Shown here piece by piece: positions 23,960-32,661 of a stretch of DNA of 64,000 bases. The notes below the pieces were generated by a model that was not told where the DNA came from, searched no databases, and was given only the letters and a program-made list of their open reading frames with translations. Where the stretch lies: assembly GCF_004154955.1 (NCBI RefSeq), contig NZ_CP011524.1, positions 682,001 through 746,000 of the forward strand, in the 5' to 3' direction. Numbering within the stretch: position 1 is the stretch's first letter; every line of letters starts with the position of its first letter. The position numbers were made by a program, and so were the translations under genes. The stretch is from Intestinimonas butyriciproducens. GTDB taxonomy: Bacteria; Bacillota; Clostridia; Oscillospirales; Oscillospiraceae.

Positions 23960-24199
23960 ATGAACAAATATAAAAGATTATGGCAGATTTTGGGGCTATT
24001 GCTGTTGATACAGACCATCTCCTACATTATGGGGTATGCCGTATCAGAAAAAATTAAACACGGGGCGAACATTTTTTCAAGCGTTGCGTCATTTGCACAG
24101 TTGTTTGATTCATCCAATGTATTCGGCCTTTTGGGTTGCTTTTTATCTTCGGCTTTAGTAATTATCCTATTTGGGCATGGAAAGCCCAAAGGAAAATAG
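23960..24199 (+). CDS. Small two-helix membrane protein, possible partner of the secreted protein
   Basis: 79 aa. Two hydrophobic segments (about 6-26 and 52-72) separated by a short polar loop, with basic residues at both ends (MNKYKRLW and GKPKGK). It starts 19 bp after the secreted protein gene, with a poor ribosome binding site, so translation may be coupled. No family recognised. An immunity or accessory role is conjecture from position and size. Palindrome copy 2 follows 12 bp after the stop. Confidence 0.55.
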   Translation: MNKYKRLWQILGLLLLIQTISYIMGYAVSEKIKHGANIFSSVASFAQLFDSSNVFGLLGCFLSSALVIILFGHGKPKGK

Positions 24200-24211
24200 G
24201 TGGCTGAAAAA

Positions 24212-24352
24212 GGGCCTGTTGCAAAATACGTTTTAGAGGCCAAAATTGAAAATTGACCTATTAAAAAAGTTCTGGAGAATTGCTTAATACGGCAATTCTT
24301 CAGAACTTTTTGTCATCATGTTTTTCTCGGAATTCTATTTTGCAACAGGCCC
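24212..24352. repeat. 141-bp palindromic repeat element, copy 2
   Basis: Same length, termini and flanks as copy 1 with only a handful of substitutions outside the loop. The central 10-nt loop reads CTTAATACGG, which is the reverse complement of the copy 1 loop (CCGTATCAAG) apart from one base. The central hairpin is therefore inverted in one copy. It ends about 28 bp from the 3' end of the convergent rubrerythrin gene and may terminate both sides. Confidence 0.9.
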
Positions 24353-24379
24353 TTTTTGCGCGCTCGGGTCTATACCCGG

Positions 24380-24976
24380 TCAGGGCTGAAACGGCGCCAT
24401 ACCCAGGCGGATGAAGAACCCCTGGGGGTGCTTGCAGATGGGACAGGTGGCGGGGGCCAGGGTGGAGTCGATGATCTGTCCGCAGTTGAGGCACATCCAC
24501 TTGACGCCTGCCTCAGACCGGAAGAGCCCGTCGTTTTCCACCAGATCGGCAAAGCGGCCGAAGCGGTCCCCGTGCGTTTTTTCCACGGCGGCGATCATCT
24601 CAAAGGTCTTGCCAATCTCGGCGAAGCCCTCCTCCATGGCAATCTTGGCAAAACCGGCATAGTCGTGCTCCCACTCCTGGTATTCGTTGTGCTGGGCGGC
24701 GCGCAGGTGCTCCAGGGTCGTGGGATAGAGGTCGATGGGATAGGCGCCGTCAATGGTGATGTTCTGTCCGGAGAGGGACTGAAGGTAGTTATAAAAGACT
24801 TTGGCGTGGGCCCGCTCCTGGTCGGCGGTGAAGAGAAAGACCTGCTCGATGACCTGTAAATTCTGCTTTTTGGCCAGACCAGCGGCAAACGTATAGCGGT
24901 TCCGGGCCTGGCTCTCGCCGGCAAAGGCCCGCAGCAGGTTGCGGTGGGTCTCACTCTTTTCAAACGCAATGGACAT
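24380..24976 (-). CDS. rbr: Rubrerythrin
   Basis: Non-haem di-iron peroxidase that removes H2O2 in anaerobes, fed by rubredoxin or NADH systems. 198 aa. The ferritin-like domain (1-150) has the iron-ligand pattern FAGESQARNRY and DQERAHAKVF, then EEGFAEIGKTFEMIAAVEKTHGDRF. The C-terminal rubredoxin-like domain has CLNCG and CPICKHPQGFF. AAGGAGTG lies upstream of ATG 24976. Transcribed alone. Confidence 0.95.
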   Translation of the reverse strand: MSIAFEKSETHRNLLRAFAGESQARNRYTFAAGLAKKQNLQVIEQVFLFTADQERAHAKVFYNYLQSLSGQNITIDGAYPIDLYPTTLEHLRAAQHNEYQEWEHDYAGFAKIAMEEGFAEIGKTFEMIAAVEKTHGDRFGRFADLVENDGLFRSEAGVKWMCLNCGQIIDSTLAPATCPICKHPQGFFIRLGMAPFQP

Positions 24977-25031
24977 GTACGCTCACTCCTTGTTTTTTGA
25001 AGTAAGCGTATTATGTCCTGGAGGCGGAAAA

Positions 25032-26615
25032 TTAACCCTTTCGTGCCAACTGTTTTACCAGATAGAGAAATTCTTCCTGATACGCGTCGTCCTCCAGTCC
25101 TGGAAGCGACTCCAACTGCTCCGCCACGCCGGCATAGGTGGCGCTTCCGGCGTAAGCGGAATCCCGCAGCAGCATGCCGAACTGGGCCACACAGGCGGCA
25201 AAGGCGGTGTCCTTTGAGGCCGCGGCCACCTGCGCCTCCTGTCCGACGGGGTACTCCAACAGGGAGCTGTCCGCGCCGTCCGGCGCCTTGTAGCGTATGC
25301 TAACCGTCAACCACTCATCGCTGCCGGTGTCTGCAGCGGTTTGGTACTTGAGGTCCGCGCCGGGGACCTCCATAGGGGAGTCGGCGGGCACCAGCTCGTA
25401 AAGTGCGGTGACCCGGTGGCCGGCACCGATCTCCCCACCGTCTTTGGCGTCGTCGGCGAAATCCTCCGCGTCCAAAAGGCGGTTCTCATAGCCGATCAGC
25501 CGGTAGCCCTTCAAGACGACGGGATTGAATTCCACCTGGAGCTTCACGTCCTTGGCCACGGTAAAGAGGGTACCGCCCATCTCCTCCACCAGTACCCGCT
25601 TGGCCTCCAGCGCGCTGTCGATGTAGGAGTAGTTGCCGTCACCGTGGTCGGCCAGCGCCTCCATTTTGTTGTCTTTCAGGTTTCCAGTGCCAAAGCCCAT
25701 CACCGAGAGAAACACGCCGCTCTCCTTTTTTTCCTCGATGAGCCGGACAAGCTCTCCCTCGCTGGTCACGCCCACGTTCAGGTCCCCGTCGGTGGCCAGG
25801 ATCACCCGGTTATTGCCGCCGGGGATGAAGTGCTCCTCCGCCAATGCGTAGGCTGTTGTGATCCCGCGGCTTCCGGCGGTGCTTCCGCCGGCGGCCAGAT
25901 CCTCAATGGCGGCCTGGATGGTCTCCGCCTCGTCGCCGGTGCAGCCGTCCAGCACCACCTGGTCGCTGGAGGCATAGGTGACGATGGAGATCACGTCATC
26001 GGGACGCAGGTGCTCGGTCAGCAGAAGAAAGGCCTGCTTAACCAGGGGAAGCTTGTCATAGCGCTCCATAGAGCCGGACACGTCGATGAGAAAAACCAGG
26101 TTGGAGCGGGTCATGGCCTCCCAATCCGGCTGCGGCGCCTGGAGCCCCAGCCGCAGAAGGAGGGTGTCGCCGTTCCAGGGGCAGGGGGCGATCTCGGCCG
26201 AGACGGAGAAGGGTGCACCGTCCTCCGGCGTGGGGTAGTCGTAGTGGAAATAGTTGATGAGCTCCTCGATGCGCACTGCGTCGGCGGGCACCTCCTGCCC
26301 GGAGAGGAGCATCCGGCGGAGGTTGGCGTAGGAGGCGGTGTCCACATCGGCGGCGAAGGTGGACAGCGGGGCGGTTGAGACCGCGTGGAAGCCGTTTTCC
26401 GCGAGATAGCGGTACTCCTCGGTGTAAAATTCCGGCAGACCCTCCTGGGCCTCGGCCGGGGCGCCCGCGCTGGCATATACCGCCGAACCCGCGGCAGGCG
26501 CGGCCATGTCGGCGGCGGGCGCTGCGCCGCTGGAATTTCCCCCCGCGCCGCAGCCTCCGGCGGCGAGCAGAAGGGCCCCTGTCAGTGCAAGAGACAGATA
26601 CCGGTGTGCTTTCAT
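25032..26615 (-). CDS. VWA-domain lipoprotein (YfbK-like, DUF3520)
   Basis: 527 aa. Lipobox LLLAAGGC makes Cys22 the lipidated residue. A low-complexity Ala/Gly/Pro linker leads to a YfbK N-terminal domain (about 85-165; TFAADVDTASYANLRRMLLS). The von Willebrand factor A domain (about 168-345) has the MIDAS motif DVSGSM, the Thr of GSTAGS, and ATDGDLNVG. The C-terminal DUF3520 region continues to the end. Such proteins sit on the outer face of the membrane and bind partners through a metal ion; the partner is unknown. Confidence 0.88.
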   Translation of the reverse strand: MKAHRYLSLALTGALLLAAGGCGAGGNSSGAAPAADMAAPAAGSAVYASAGAPAEAQEGLPEFYTEEYRYLAENGFHAVSTAPLSTFAADVDTASYANLRRMLLSGQEVPADAVRIEELINYFHYDYPTPEDGAPFSVSAEIAPCPWNGDTLLLRLGLQAPQPDWEAMTRSNLVFLIDVSGSMERYDKLPLVKQAFLLLTEHLRPDDVISIVTYASSDQVVLDGCTGDEAETIQAAIEDLAAGGSTAGSRGITTAYALAEEHFIPGGNNRVILATDGDLNVGVTSEGELVRLIEEKKESGVFLSVMGFGTGNLKDNKMEALADHGDGNYSYIDSALEAKRVLVEEMGGTLFTVAKDVKLQVEFNPVVLKGYRLIGYENRLLDAEDFADDAKDGGEIGAGHRVTALYELVPADSPMEVPGADLKYQTAADTGSDEWLTVSIRYKAPDGADSSLLEYPVGQEAQVAAASKDTAFAACVAQFGMLLRDSAYAGSATYAGVAEQLESLPGLEDDAYQEEFLYLVKQLARKG

Positions 26616-26752
26616 GTGAGAGCCTCCATTCCAAATCAGATAACAGCCCGGGCTGCGTGATATATGGATAGACGGAATGGAAAAGAAAAAGTTCCCATTT
26701 TTTGATATTTTGATGAAAAGCCGCCGCGCTTCCTCCTCCTTGGCCTGGGGAC

Positions 26753-26788
26753 AAAAATCGGGAGCCGGTTTTCACAAACCGGCTCCCG
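26753..26788 (-). terminator. Intrinsic terminator after icd
   Basis: On the minus strand CGGGAGCCGGTTT-gtgaa-AAACCGGCTCCCG is followed by ATTTTT. Confidence 0.88.
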
Positions 26789-26801
26789 AACAGAACGTTT
26801 C

Positions 26802-28013
26802 TTATAGACGCCTCTCCAGCTCATCCCGGATGGCCAGAAGGAAGTCCCGGCTGGTCACAGTGACGGCGGGGGTATCACCCTCCCACAGACCGGCCAGATC
26901 CTTGGTCATGGTGCCGCCTTCGATGACGGCGATGGAGGCCTGCTCCAGCTTGTCCGCAAAGGCCTGGAGGGCGGCGATGCCGTCCAGCTCGCCCCGTTTC
27001 CGCAGAGCCCCGGTCCAGGCGAAGAGGGTGGCGATGGGATTGGTGGAGGTCTCCTTGCCCTGGAGGTGCTGGTAGTAGTGGCGGGTGACGGTGCCGTGGG
27101 CGGCCTCGTACTCATACTTCCCGTCGGGGGAGACCAGAACGGAGGTCATCATGGCCAGGGACCCAAAGGCGGTGGAGACCATATCGCTCATCACGTCGCC
27201 GTCATAGTTCTTGCAGGCCCAGATGAAACCGCCCTCGCTGCGGATGACCCGCGCCACCGCGTCGTCGATGAGGGTGTAGAAGTATTCGATTCCCAGCTTC
27301 TTGAATTTCTTGGCATACTGGGCGTCGTAGATCTCCTGGAAGATGTCCTTGAAGGTGTGGTCGTACTGCTTGGAGATGGTATCCTTGGTGGCGAACCACA
27401 GGTCCTGCCTGGTATCCAGGGCGAACTGGAAGCAGGCGTGGGCGAAGGAGGTGATGGAGGCGGCGGTGTTGAACTGCCCCTGGAGCACGCCGGGACCCTG
27501 GAAGTCATAGATGGTCTGGCGGTGCTCGGCGCCGTCCGCGCCGGTAAAGAGAAGCTCCGCCTTTCCGGGGCCAGGCACCTTGTACTCGGTGTTCTTGTAG
27601 ACATCGCCGAAGGCGTGGCGGGCGATGGTGATGGGCTTCTTCCAGTTCTTCACCACCGGAGAGATCCCCTTGACCATGATGGGAGCGCGGAACACGGTGC
27701 CGTCCAGAATGGCGCGGATGGTGCCGTTGGGGGATTTCCACATCTGAGAGAGCCGATACTCCTCCACACGCTGGGCGTTGGGGGTGATGGTGGCGCACTT
27801 TACCGCCACGCCGTACGCTTTGGTCGCCTCGGCGGAGTCCACCGTCACCTGGTCATGGGTGCGCTCCCGCTCAGGGAGACCCAGATCGAAGTAGACGGTG
27901 TTCAGGTCGATATAGGGCGTGAGAAGGAGCTCTTTGATGTCGCTCCACAGGATGCGGGTCATCTCATCCCCGTCCATCTCCACCAGAGGGGTGGTCATTT
28001 TGATTTTTTCCAT
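26802..28013 (-). CDS. icd: NADP-dependent isocitrate dehydrogenase (eukaryote-like type II)
   Basis: Oxidatively decarboxylates isocitrate to 2-oxoglutarate, giving NADPH and the carbon skeleton for glutamate. 403 aa. Motifs of the homodimeric eukaryote-type enzyme: [13 protein letters not shown] at the start, [19 protein letters not shown] for substrate, [20 protein letters not shown] for metal, and [20 protein letters not shown] for NADP. ATG 28013 follows AAGGAGG; the extension to 28076 enters the promoter. Has its own promoter and terminator. Confidence 0.95.
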   Translation of the reverse strand: MEKIKMTTPLVEMDGDEMTRILWSDIKELLLTPYIDLNTVYFDLGLPERERTHDQVTVDSAEATKAYGVAVKCATITPNAQRVEEYRLSQMWKSPNGTIRAILDGTVFRAPIMVKGISPVVKNWKKPITIARHAFGDVYKNTEYKVPGPGKAELLFTGADGAEHRQTIYDFQGPGVLQGQFNTAASITSFAHACFQFALDTRQDLWFATKDTISKQYDHTFKDIFQEIYDAQYAKKFKKLGIEYFYTLIDDAVARVIRSEGGFIWACKNYDGDVMSDMVSTAFGSLAMMTSVLVSPDGKYEYEAAHGTVTRHYYQHLQGKETSTNPIATLFAWTGALRKRGELDGIAALQAFADKLEQASIAVIEGGTMTKDLAGLWEGDTPAVTVTSRDFLLAIRDELERRL

Positions 28014-28049
28014 GGTTTTGGACCTCCTTGAGCTGTTTTGATCTGTTTC

Positions 28050-28078
28050 ATTATATGCGGTCGCGGGAAAAAACACAA
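28050..28078 (-). promoter_or_regulatory. Promoter of icd
   Basis: Minus-strand TTGTGT (28078-28073), 17 bp, TATAAT (28055-28050), about 37 bp before the start codon. Confidence 0.75.
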
Positions 28079-28151
28079 GAACCCCGGTTCCATTTTCTGC
28101 ATAGAATCCAAGGGGACGCTGTGTCCCGATTCTGAGGAGAGGTGAAACGGT

Positions 28152-29147
28152 ATGGGCAGACGAATCTGGGCCGCACTGCTGTGCGGCCTTCTGCTATGTG
28201 CGCCCGCGCTGGCCATCGGCCCTGTGTCCGGGGAGCAGATGCGGGGCATGGACGTAAGCGTGTATCAGGGGAATGTGGATTTTGCGGATGCGAAAGCGGA
28301 CGGGATCGAGGCGGTGTATATCCGTGCCGGCTACGGAGAGACCGGGGTGGACGCATATTATCGCCAACACTACGAGGGGGCCTCCGCCGCCGGACTGAAG
28401 GTGGGCTTTTATCACTATATGGACGCCGTTACCGAGGAGGGGGCCAGACGGCAGGCCGCGCACTTTGCCGCCCTCATCCGGGATCTTCCGGCGGACTGCC
28501 GTCCGGTGATGGACTTTGAGACCTTCGGCGGGATGGACCGGGAGGAGGCCGGGACTGTGGGCCTTGCCTTTCTGGAGGCGGTGGAGGAGACCCTCGGCCA
28601 GCGGCCCATGGTGTACTCCGACGCCTATGCCGCCGGATACCGTATGGACGATAGCATGAGCGGCTATCCCCTGTGGGTGGCGGACTACGGGGCGGACGAA
28701 CCCGATGTGTCCGCCAACTGGACGGCCTGGACCGGCTGGCAGTACACCGACGAGGGACGGGTGAGCGGTGTGTCCGGCCGTGTGGATCTGGACCGCTTTA
28801 CCGACGGCGTCCTCCTCCGGGAGGAGGAGCGGCCGGTACCGGAGGAGGTCTGGCGCTATCGGGTCCGACCGGGGGACACCCTCTGGGCCCTTGCCCGCCG
28901 GTACGGCACCACCGTGGGAGCCATTGCCCGGCTCAATGCTCTGGCCGACCCCAATCTTATCTATGTGGGGGAGGAGCTGAAGCTCCCGGGGCGGGCCCAG
29001 GAGAGGACCTATACCGTGCGCGCAGGAGATACCTTGTGGGGCATCTCCCGGCGGTATGGGACCACCGTGGCCGAGCTGGCGGGGCTCAATGGGATCCGGA
29101 ACCCGGATCTCATCTATCCCGGCCAGGTCCTGCGGCTGCCCGGATGA
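28152..29147 (+). CDS. Secreted GH25 lysozyme with two LysM domains
   Basis: 331 aa. Signal peptide 1-21 (cleavage after PALA). The GH25 muramidase domain (about 30-220) has [13 protein letters not shown] with the first acidic residue, VMDFETF with the catalytic Asp/Glu pair, and [20 protein letters not shown]. Two LysM repeats follow (about 235-279 and 287-331; [20 protein letters not shown] and [20 protein letters not shown]). It would cleave peptidoglycan for remodelling or attack on neighbours. GAGAGGTG precedes ATG 28152. Confidence 0.93.
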   Translation: MGRRIWAALLCGLLLCAPALAIGPVSGEQMRGMDVSVYQGNVDFADAKADGIEAVYIRAGYGETGVDAYYRQHYEGASAAGLKVGFYHYMDAVTEEGARRQAAHFAALIRDLPADCRPVMDFETFGGMDREEAGTVGLAFLEAVEETLGQRPMVYSDAYAAGYRMDDSMSGYPLWVADYGADEPDVSANWTAWTGWQYTDEGRVSGVSGRVDLDRFTDGVLLREEERPVPEEVWRYRVRPGDTLWALARRYGTTVGAIARLNALADPNLIYVGEELKLPGRAQERTYTVRAGDTLWGISRRYGTTVAELAGLNGIRNPDLIYPGQVLRLPG

Positions 29148-29154
29148 AATCAGA

Positions 29155-29182
29155 GGGCCGGCCCCTGAAGAGGGGCCGGCCC
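29155..29182. terminator. Terminator-like hairpin between lysozyme and MATE genes
   Basis: 12-bp perfect stem GGGCCGGCCCCT (29155-29166) with complement at 29171-29182, between two convergent stops. Only two U residues follow on the plus strand. Confidence 0.65.
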
Positions 29183-29188
29183 TTCGGG

Positions 29189-30562
29189 TCATTCAGCCGC
29201 CGGGTGCTCCAGCGGCTGAATAACGGTGCGGTACATATAGAACATGAAAAAACAGCTCAGGGAGAAAGAGAAGATCTCCGCGAAGGGGAAGGCCAACCAG
29301 GTGGCGGCGAGGCCCACGAAATGTCCCAGAAGCCAAGCGGAGGGGAGAATGAGCACCAACTGCCGCAGGACGGAGACGATCAGACTCAGAACGCCGTGGC
29401 CCAAAGCCTGACACACGGAGGAGGTGACAATGCCGAAGGCGGCGAAGGGGAAGCTCAGGCTGATGAGCCGCAGGGCGGGAATCCCGATCTCCAGCATATA
29501 GTCCGAGGCGTTGAAGATCCCCAGAAGCTGCCGGGGAACGATCCAGAAAAGGGCCACCCCCGCCAGCATGATGCCCAGGGCGTACAGAACGCCCAGCTTG
29601 GCGGTGCGGACCATCCGGTCCGGTTTCCGCGCGCCGTAGTTGTAGGCGATGATGGGGACGATGCCGTTATTGAGGCCGAACACCGGCATGAAGATGAAGG
29701 ACTCCAGCTTGAAGTAGGCGGAAAAGACCGCCACGGCGGTGGAGTTGAAGGCCCCCAGGATCTTGTTCATGCCGAAGGTCATCACCGAGCCGATGGAGGA
29801 CATGATGATGGACGGCACGCCCACAGCGTAAATCTTCCGAATGATGGCACCCGAGGGGCGGAACCCCCGAAAATTCAGGCTGATCTCCGGGTTGAGCCGC
29901 AGATTGCAGTAGAGGCCCAGCAGGGCGCCCACAATCTGGCCCAGCACCGTGGCCCAGGCGGCTCCGGCGATGCCCATCTCGGGGAAGGGACCGAGGCCGA
30001 AGATGAGCAGGGGGTCCAGGATCAGATTGATCACCGCGCCGGTGGCCTGGGAGATCATGGTGAAGATGGTCTTGCCGGTGGATTGGAGGAGCCGTTCAAA
30101 GCAGATCTGGAACATCATACCCACGCAGACCACCGATACGATGGAGAGATAGGTGGTGCCGTAGCTGATGATGGAGTCCACCTGGGTCTGGAGCGTCATG
30201 AAGGTGCGGGAGAAGAAGCCGCCCAGCACGGCGAAGACGGCCCAGGAGCAGAAGGCCAGGAACACGCCGTTGACGGCAGCTTGGTTGGCGGTCTCAAAAT
30301 TTTTCTCTCCCAAGCTCTTGGAGAGCAGGGCGTTGATGCCCACGCCGGTGCCCACGGCCACTGAGATCATGAGGTTCTGGGCGGGAAAGGCCAGACCCAC
30401 GGCGGCCAGAGCGTCCTCGCTGATATAGGAGACGAACACGCTGTCCACCACGTTGTAAAAAGCCTGTACCAGCATAGAGATCATCATGGGCAGGGACATG
30501 GTGAGGAGGAGGCGGTTGACGGGCATGACGCCCATCTTGTTTTCTTGGGGCTGCTGTGTCAC
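29189..30562 (-). CDS. MATE family multidrug/organic cation efflux transporter
   Basis: 457 aa, twelve hydrophobic helices in two MatE halves (start MPVNRLLLTMSLPMMISMLV; second half from about IYAVGVPSIIMSSIGSVMTF). DSVFVSYISEDALAAVGLAFP is a typical first-half signature. It exports drugs or metabolites in exchange for Na+ or H+. GTG 30562 overlaps the stop of the preceding kinase-like gene in the sequence GTGA, so the two are co-translated; the longer frame to 30667 is rejected. Confidence 0.9.
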   Translation of the reverse strand: MTQQPQENKMGVMPVNRLLLTMSLPMMISMLVQAFYNVVDSVFVSYISEDALAAVGLAFPAQNLMISVAVGTGVGINALLSKSLGEKNFETANQAAVNGVFLAFCSWAVFAVLGGFFSRTFMTLQTQVDSIISYGTTYLSIVSVVCVGMMFQICFERLLQSTGKTIFTMISQATGAVINLILDPLLIFGLGPFPEMGIAGAAWATVLGQIVGALLGLYCNLRLNPEISLNFRGFRPSGAIIRKIYAVGVPSIIMSSIGSVMTFGMNKILGAFNSTAVAVFSAYFKLESFIFMPVFGLNNGIVPIIAYNYGARKPDRMVRTAKLGVLYALGIMLAGVALFWIVPRQLLGIFNASDYMLEIGIPALRLISLSFPFAAFGIVTSSVCQALGHGVLSLIVSVLRQLVLILPSAWLLGHFVGLAATWLAFPFAEIFSFSLSCFFMFYMYRTVIQPLEHPAAE

Positions 30563-31152
30563 GCGCCGAGCCCCCGTTCCCTGGCCAAAGTCAAAATGAG
30601 GTCTACCACGTTGTCCAGTCCGATGGTGCTGCTGACGGCGAGATGATAGTTCTGGGCCTTGCCCCATACCCGGTCGGAGAAGTGCTCGTAGTAGGCCGCG
30701 CGGCTCTTGTCGTGCTTGAGGACATAGGAGCGGACATCCGGAGCATCCACATGGTACTCCTCCTTGGCCCGGAAGATGCGCTCGTCCAGCGGCGCGTGGA
30801 TAAAGACATTGAGCACGTCTTCCTGGTTGCGCAGCACATAGTCGGCGCAGCGTCCCACGATGACGCAGGGCCCCTGGGCGGCCACCTTCCGGATCACATC
30901 GGACTCGGCGATGAACACTTGGTCGCTCACCGGCAGGTTTTGTGTGCTCATGTAGAGATTGTAGAGAAAGCTGCTGGTCTTTTTCTGCTCAGCCTGACGG
31001 ATGAACTCCTCAGAGAGGCCGGTCTCCTTGGCGGCCAGATCGATGACGGCCTTGTCGTAGAAAGGGATGTGCAGGGCCTCAGCCACCCGCTGGGCCACAA
31101 TGCGCCCGCCGGAGCCGAACTGGCGGCCGATGGTGAGAACGGTATGCGCCAT
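30559..31152 (-). CDS. Cytidylate kinase-like family protein
   Basis: 197 aa. P-loop-like start LTIGRQFGSGGRIVAQRVAE (6-25), DKAVIDLAA, VIVGRCADYVL and the lid-like FRAKEEYHVD place it in the Cytidylate_kin2 group common in Clostridia. The substrate is not established; it is distinct from the essential Cmk. It is co-transcribed with the MATE exporter through a 4-bp overlap, a recurrent pairing whose meaning is unknown. Confidence 0.85.
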   Translation of the reverse strand: MAHTVLTIGRQFGSGGRIVAQRVAEALHIPFYDKAVIDLAAKETGLSEEFIRQAEQKKTSSFLYNLYMSTQNLPVSDQVFIAESDVIRKVAAQGPCVIVGRCADYVLRNQEDVLNVFIHAPLDERIFRAKEEYHVDAPDVRSYVLKHDKSRAAYYEHFSDRVWGKAQNYHLAVSSTIGLDNVVDLILTLARERGLGA

Positions 31153-31215
31153 AACTACTACCTCCTTGTCGTAGGACGGAAAGAAAGAATTTTCTAAGAA
31201 AAGTATACCATAAGA

Positions 31216-31260
31216 AAAGAAAAAATACCACGGTCAGGTTCTACACCTGACCGTGGTATT
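31216..31260 (-). terminator. Intrinsic terminator after the SLH-protein gene
   Basis: 15-bp perfect stem (31224-31238 with 31246-31260; arm AATACCACGGTCAGG), followed on the minus strand by a run of T. It is 165 bp beyond the SLH gene stop, with one 26-bp direct repeat in between, and lies upstream of the kinase-like gene. Confidence 0.8.
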
Positions 31261-31261
31261 C

Positions 31262-31287
31262 CGGCGCTGATTTTGGAGGAAAAGCTG
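31262..31287. repeat. 26-bp direct repeat, left copy, flanking the SLH gene
   Basis: CGGCGCTGATTTTGG-a-GGAAAAGCTG, identical except for one base to 32634-32659. The pair brackets a 1.35-kb segment that holds a single gene. Confidence 0.85.
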
Positions 31288-31424
31288 TGAGGCCACGGCC
31301 CAGAAGCGCTGTCCGTGGCTTCCCGCTCAATGAAAGGCCGCCGTCCCGGATAAAATACAAGGGCTCGCAGGATAGGTTCGGGCGATGACAGGCGTTGCGA
31401 TAGACACCAGAAACAACGGATTTA

Positions 31425-32564
31425 TCATGCCAAAGCAACGATCTCCAGAGTGGATTCTCCTGTGGAGAGGTCTACGGTGTACTGGTACAGGCCGGCCTCA
31501 GAGAGGACGGCCTCTTCGGGATGCCCCGGGTTGACGATCACTGTCTCCGGAATGGTACAGGTATAGGTTAGGGTACGTCCATCGGCGCTGAGGACCGGTT
31601 CTTCTGGAGCGGCTCGCATACCAAGGCCGTTGCGCGGGGGCAGCGGCAGCAAGACCGTCTCACCGGCGCCCTGGGCAGAGCCCGGCTTGTAGACCAAGGC
31701 GAGGACAAACACGGGACCGTGGGCCCACCCATCCGTTCTGGTGCTGAGTACGGTACAGGTGCCGGCCTCCAGGCGGGCTTCCACGGTGACATTCATCTCG
31801 CCCTTGATCAGGGCGTCGATGGCGGCGTCATAGGAGGCCTGTTCCTCCTCTGTTGCGTCGGAGGGAGCCTCCGGCTCCTCCGGCACCGCATCCAGGAAGG
31901 GATTTCTGGGGAATGCTGTCTCAAATTCTGCCTGAGAAAATGCGCCCCTATCTACGAGTTTCTGTGCCAGCGTATCATTGCTGTCCTTTTGCTCTGCGAA
32001 AAGAGCAGCACAGGTTACAGCAACGGCATCAGCCCGAAGAAAGTTATTCCGGTCCACAATTTCAGGCAGGATACCGCAGTCTTCTGCCAGGGACCAGGGG
32101 GAATCCCAGGTAAAGTCGGCGCCGTCGGCATAGCCCAGGGCACGGAGCATGAAAGTCACATACATAGCACCGGTGGCGGTGTCTTCGGCGCCGAAGGCGG
32201 TATCCGCGGTCCCTTTGGTGAGGCCTTGGTCATAGGCATAGGACACATATCCATCGGCCCAGGCGGGGACATCCGTAAAAGGATGGGTTTTGGGCTGCAG
32301 CTCTGCCTGTACCCCCTTACCCAAGGAACGTACCAGCATGGTCACTGCCTCCACGCGGCTGGGGGCCCGGTCCAGGTCAAAATCAGTAGAGCCATCTTCC
32401 AGCACCCCTACGCCAAGGAAGAGATCTAGTTCCTTCAACTGAGCTGCCAAAGCTGTCTGAAGGCGCAAATCCCTTACCCCGGCAGCATATGCTGCCGGGG
32501 TAAGGGAGAACATCAGGGCCAAGGACAGAAGTATGCCTAGTATTCTGGAGTGAAATTTTTCCAT
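31425..32564 (-). CDS. Secreted S-layer-homology (SLH) domain protein
   Basis: 379 aa. Signal peptide 1-27 (cleavage after AYA). SLH-type modules span about 55-215: SRVEAVTMLVRSLGKG with FTDVPAWADGYVSYAYDQGL, then GAMYVTFMLRALGYAD and RADAVAVTCAALF. SLH modules bind pyruvylated wall polymer. An acidic linker (about 225-245) leads to a C-terminal beta-rich domain of unknown fold (about 250-379). A perfect 36-bp palindrome covers the end of the signal-peptide coding region. The gene sits alone between 26-bp direct repeats. Confidence 0.82.
   Translation of the reverse strand: MEKFHSRILGILLSLALMFSLTPAAYAAGVRDLRLQTALAAQLKELDLFLGVGVLEDGSTDFDLDRAPSRVEAVTMLVRSLGKGVQAELQPKTHPFTDVPAWADGYVSYAYDQGLTKGTADTAFGAEDTATGAMYVTFMLRALGYADGADFTWDSPWSLAEDCGILPEIVDRNNFLRADAVAVTCAALFAEQKDSNDTLAQKLVDRGAFSQAEFETAFPRNPFLDAVPEEPEAPSDATEEEQASYDAAIDALIKGEMNVTVEARLEAGTCTVLSTRTDGWAHGPVFVLALVYKPGSAQGAGETVLLPLPPRNGLGMRAAPEEPVLSADGRTLTYTCTIPETVIVNPGHPEEAVLSEAGLYQYTVDLSTGESTLEIVALA
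32471..32506. repeat. Perfect 36-bp palindrome inside the SLH gene
   Basis: CCCTTACCCCGGCAGCAT at 32471-32488 is immediately followed by its exact reverse complement (32489-32506), with no spacer. It encodes SLTPAAYAAGVR across the signal-peptide cleavage region, so the mRNA can form an 18-bp stem near the 5' end. Confidence 0.95.
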
Positions 32565-32633
32565 AGGTATATTCCTCCTAAAAGATGATCGGGACTGTAA
32601 ATGGAATGAAACCCGGAGCCTCGCCAGCCTTTG

Positions 32634-32659
32634 CGGCGCTGATTTTGGCGGAAAAGCTG
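32634..32659. repeat. 26-bp direct repeat, right copy, flanking the SLH gene
   Basis: CGGCGCTGATTTTGG-c-GGAAAAGCTG, one mismatch to 31262-31287. It lies 2 bp beyond the stop of the aldo/keto reductase gene. Confidence 0.85.
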
Positions 32660-32661
32660 CG

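Noticed and set aside
22924-24352. Composite transposon bounded by the two palindromes
   Set aside because: No transposase between them and no matching 8-bp flanks around either copy or around the whole; the ends only resemble IS6-type termini.
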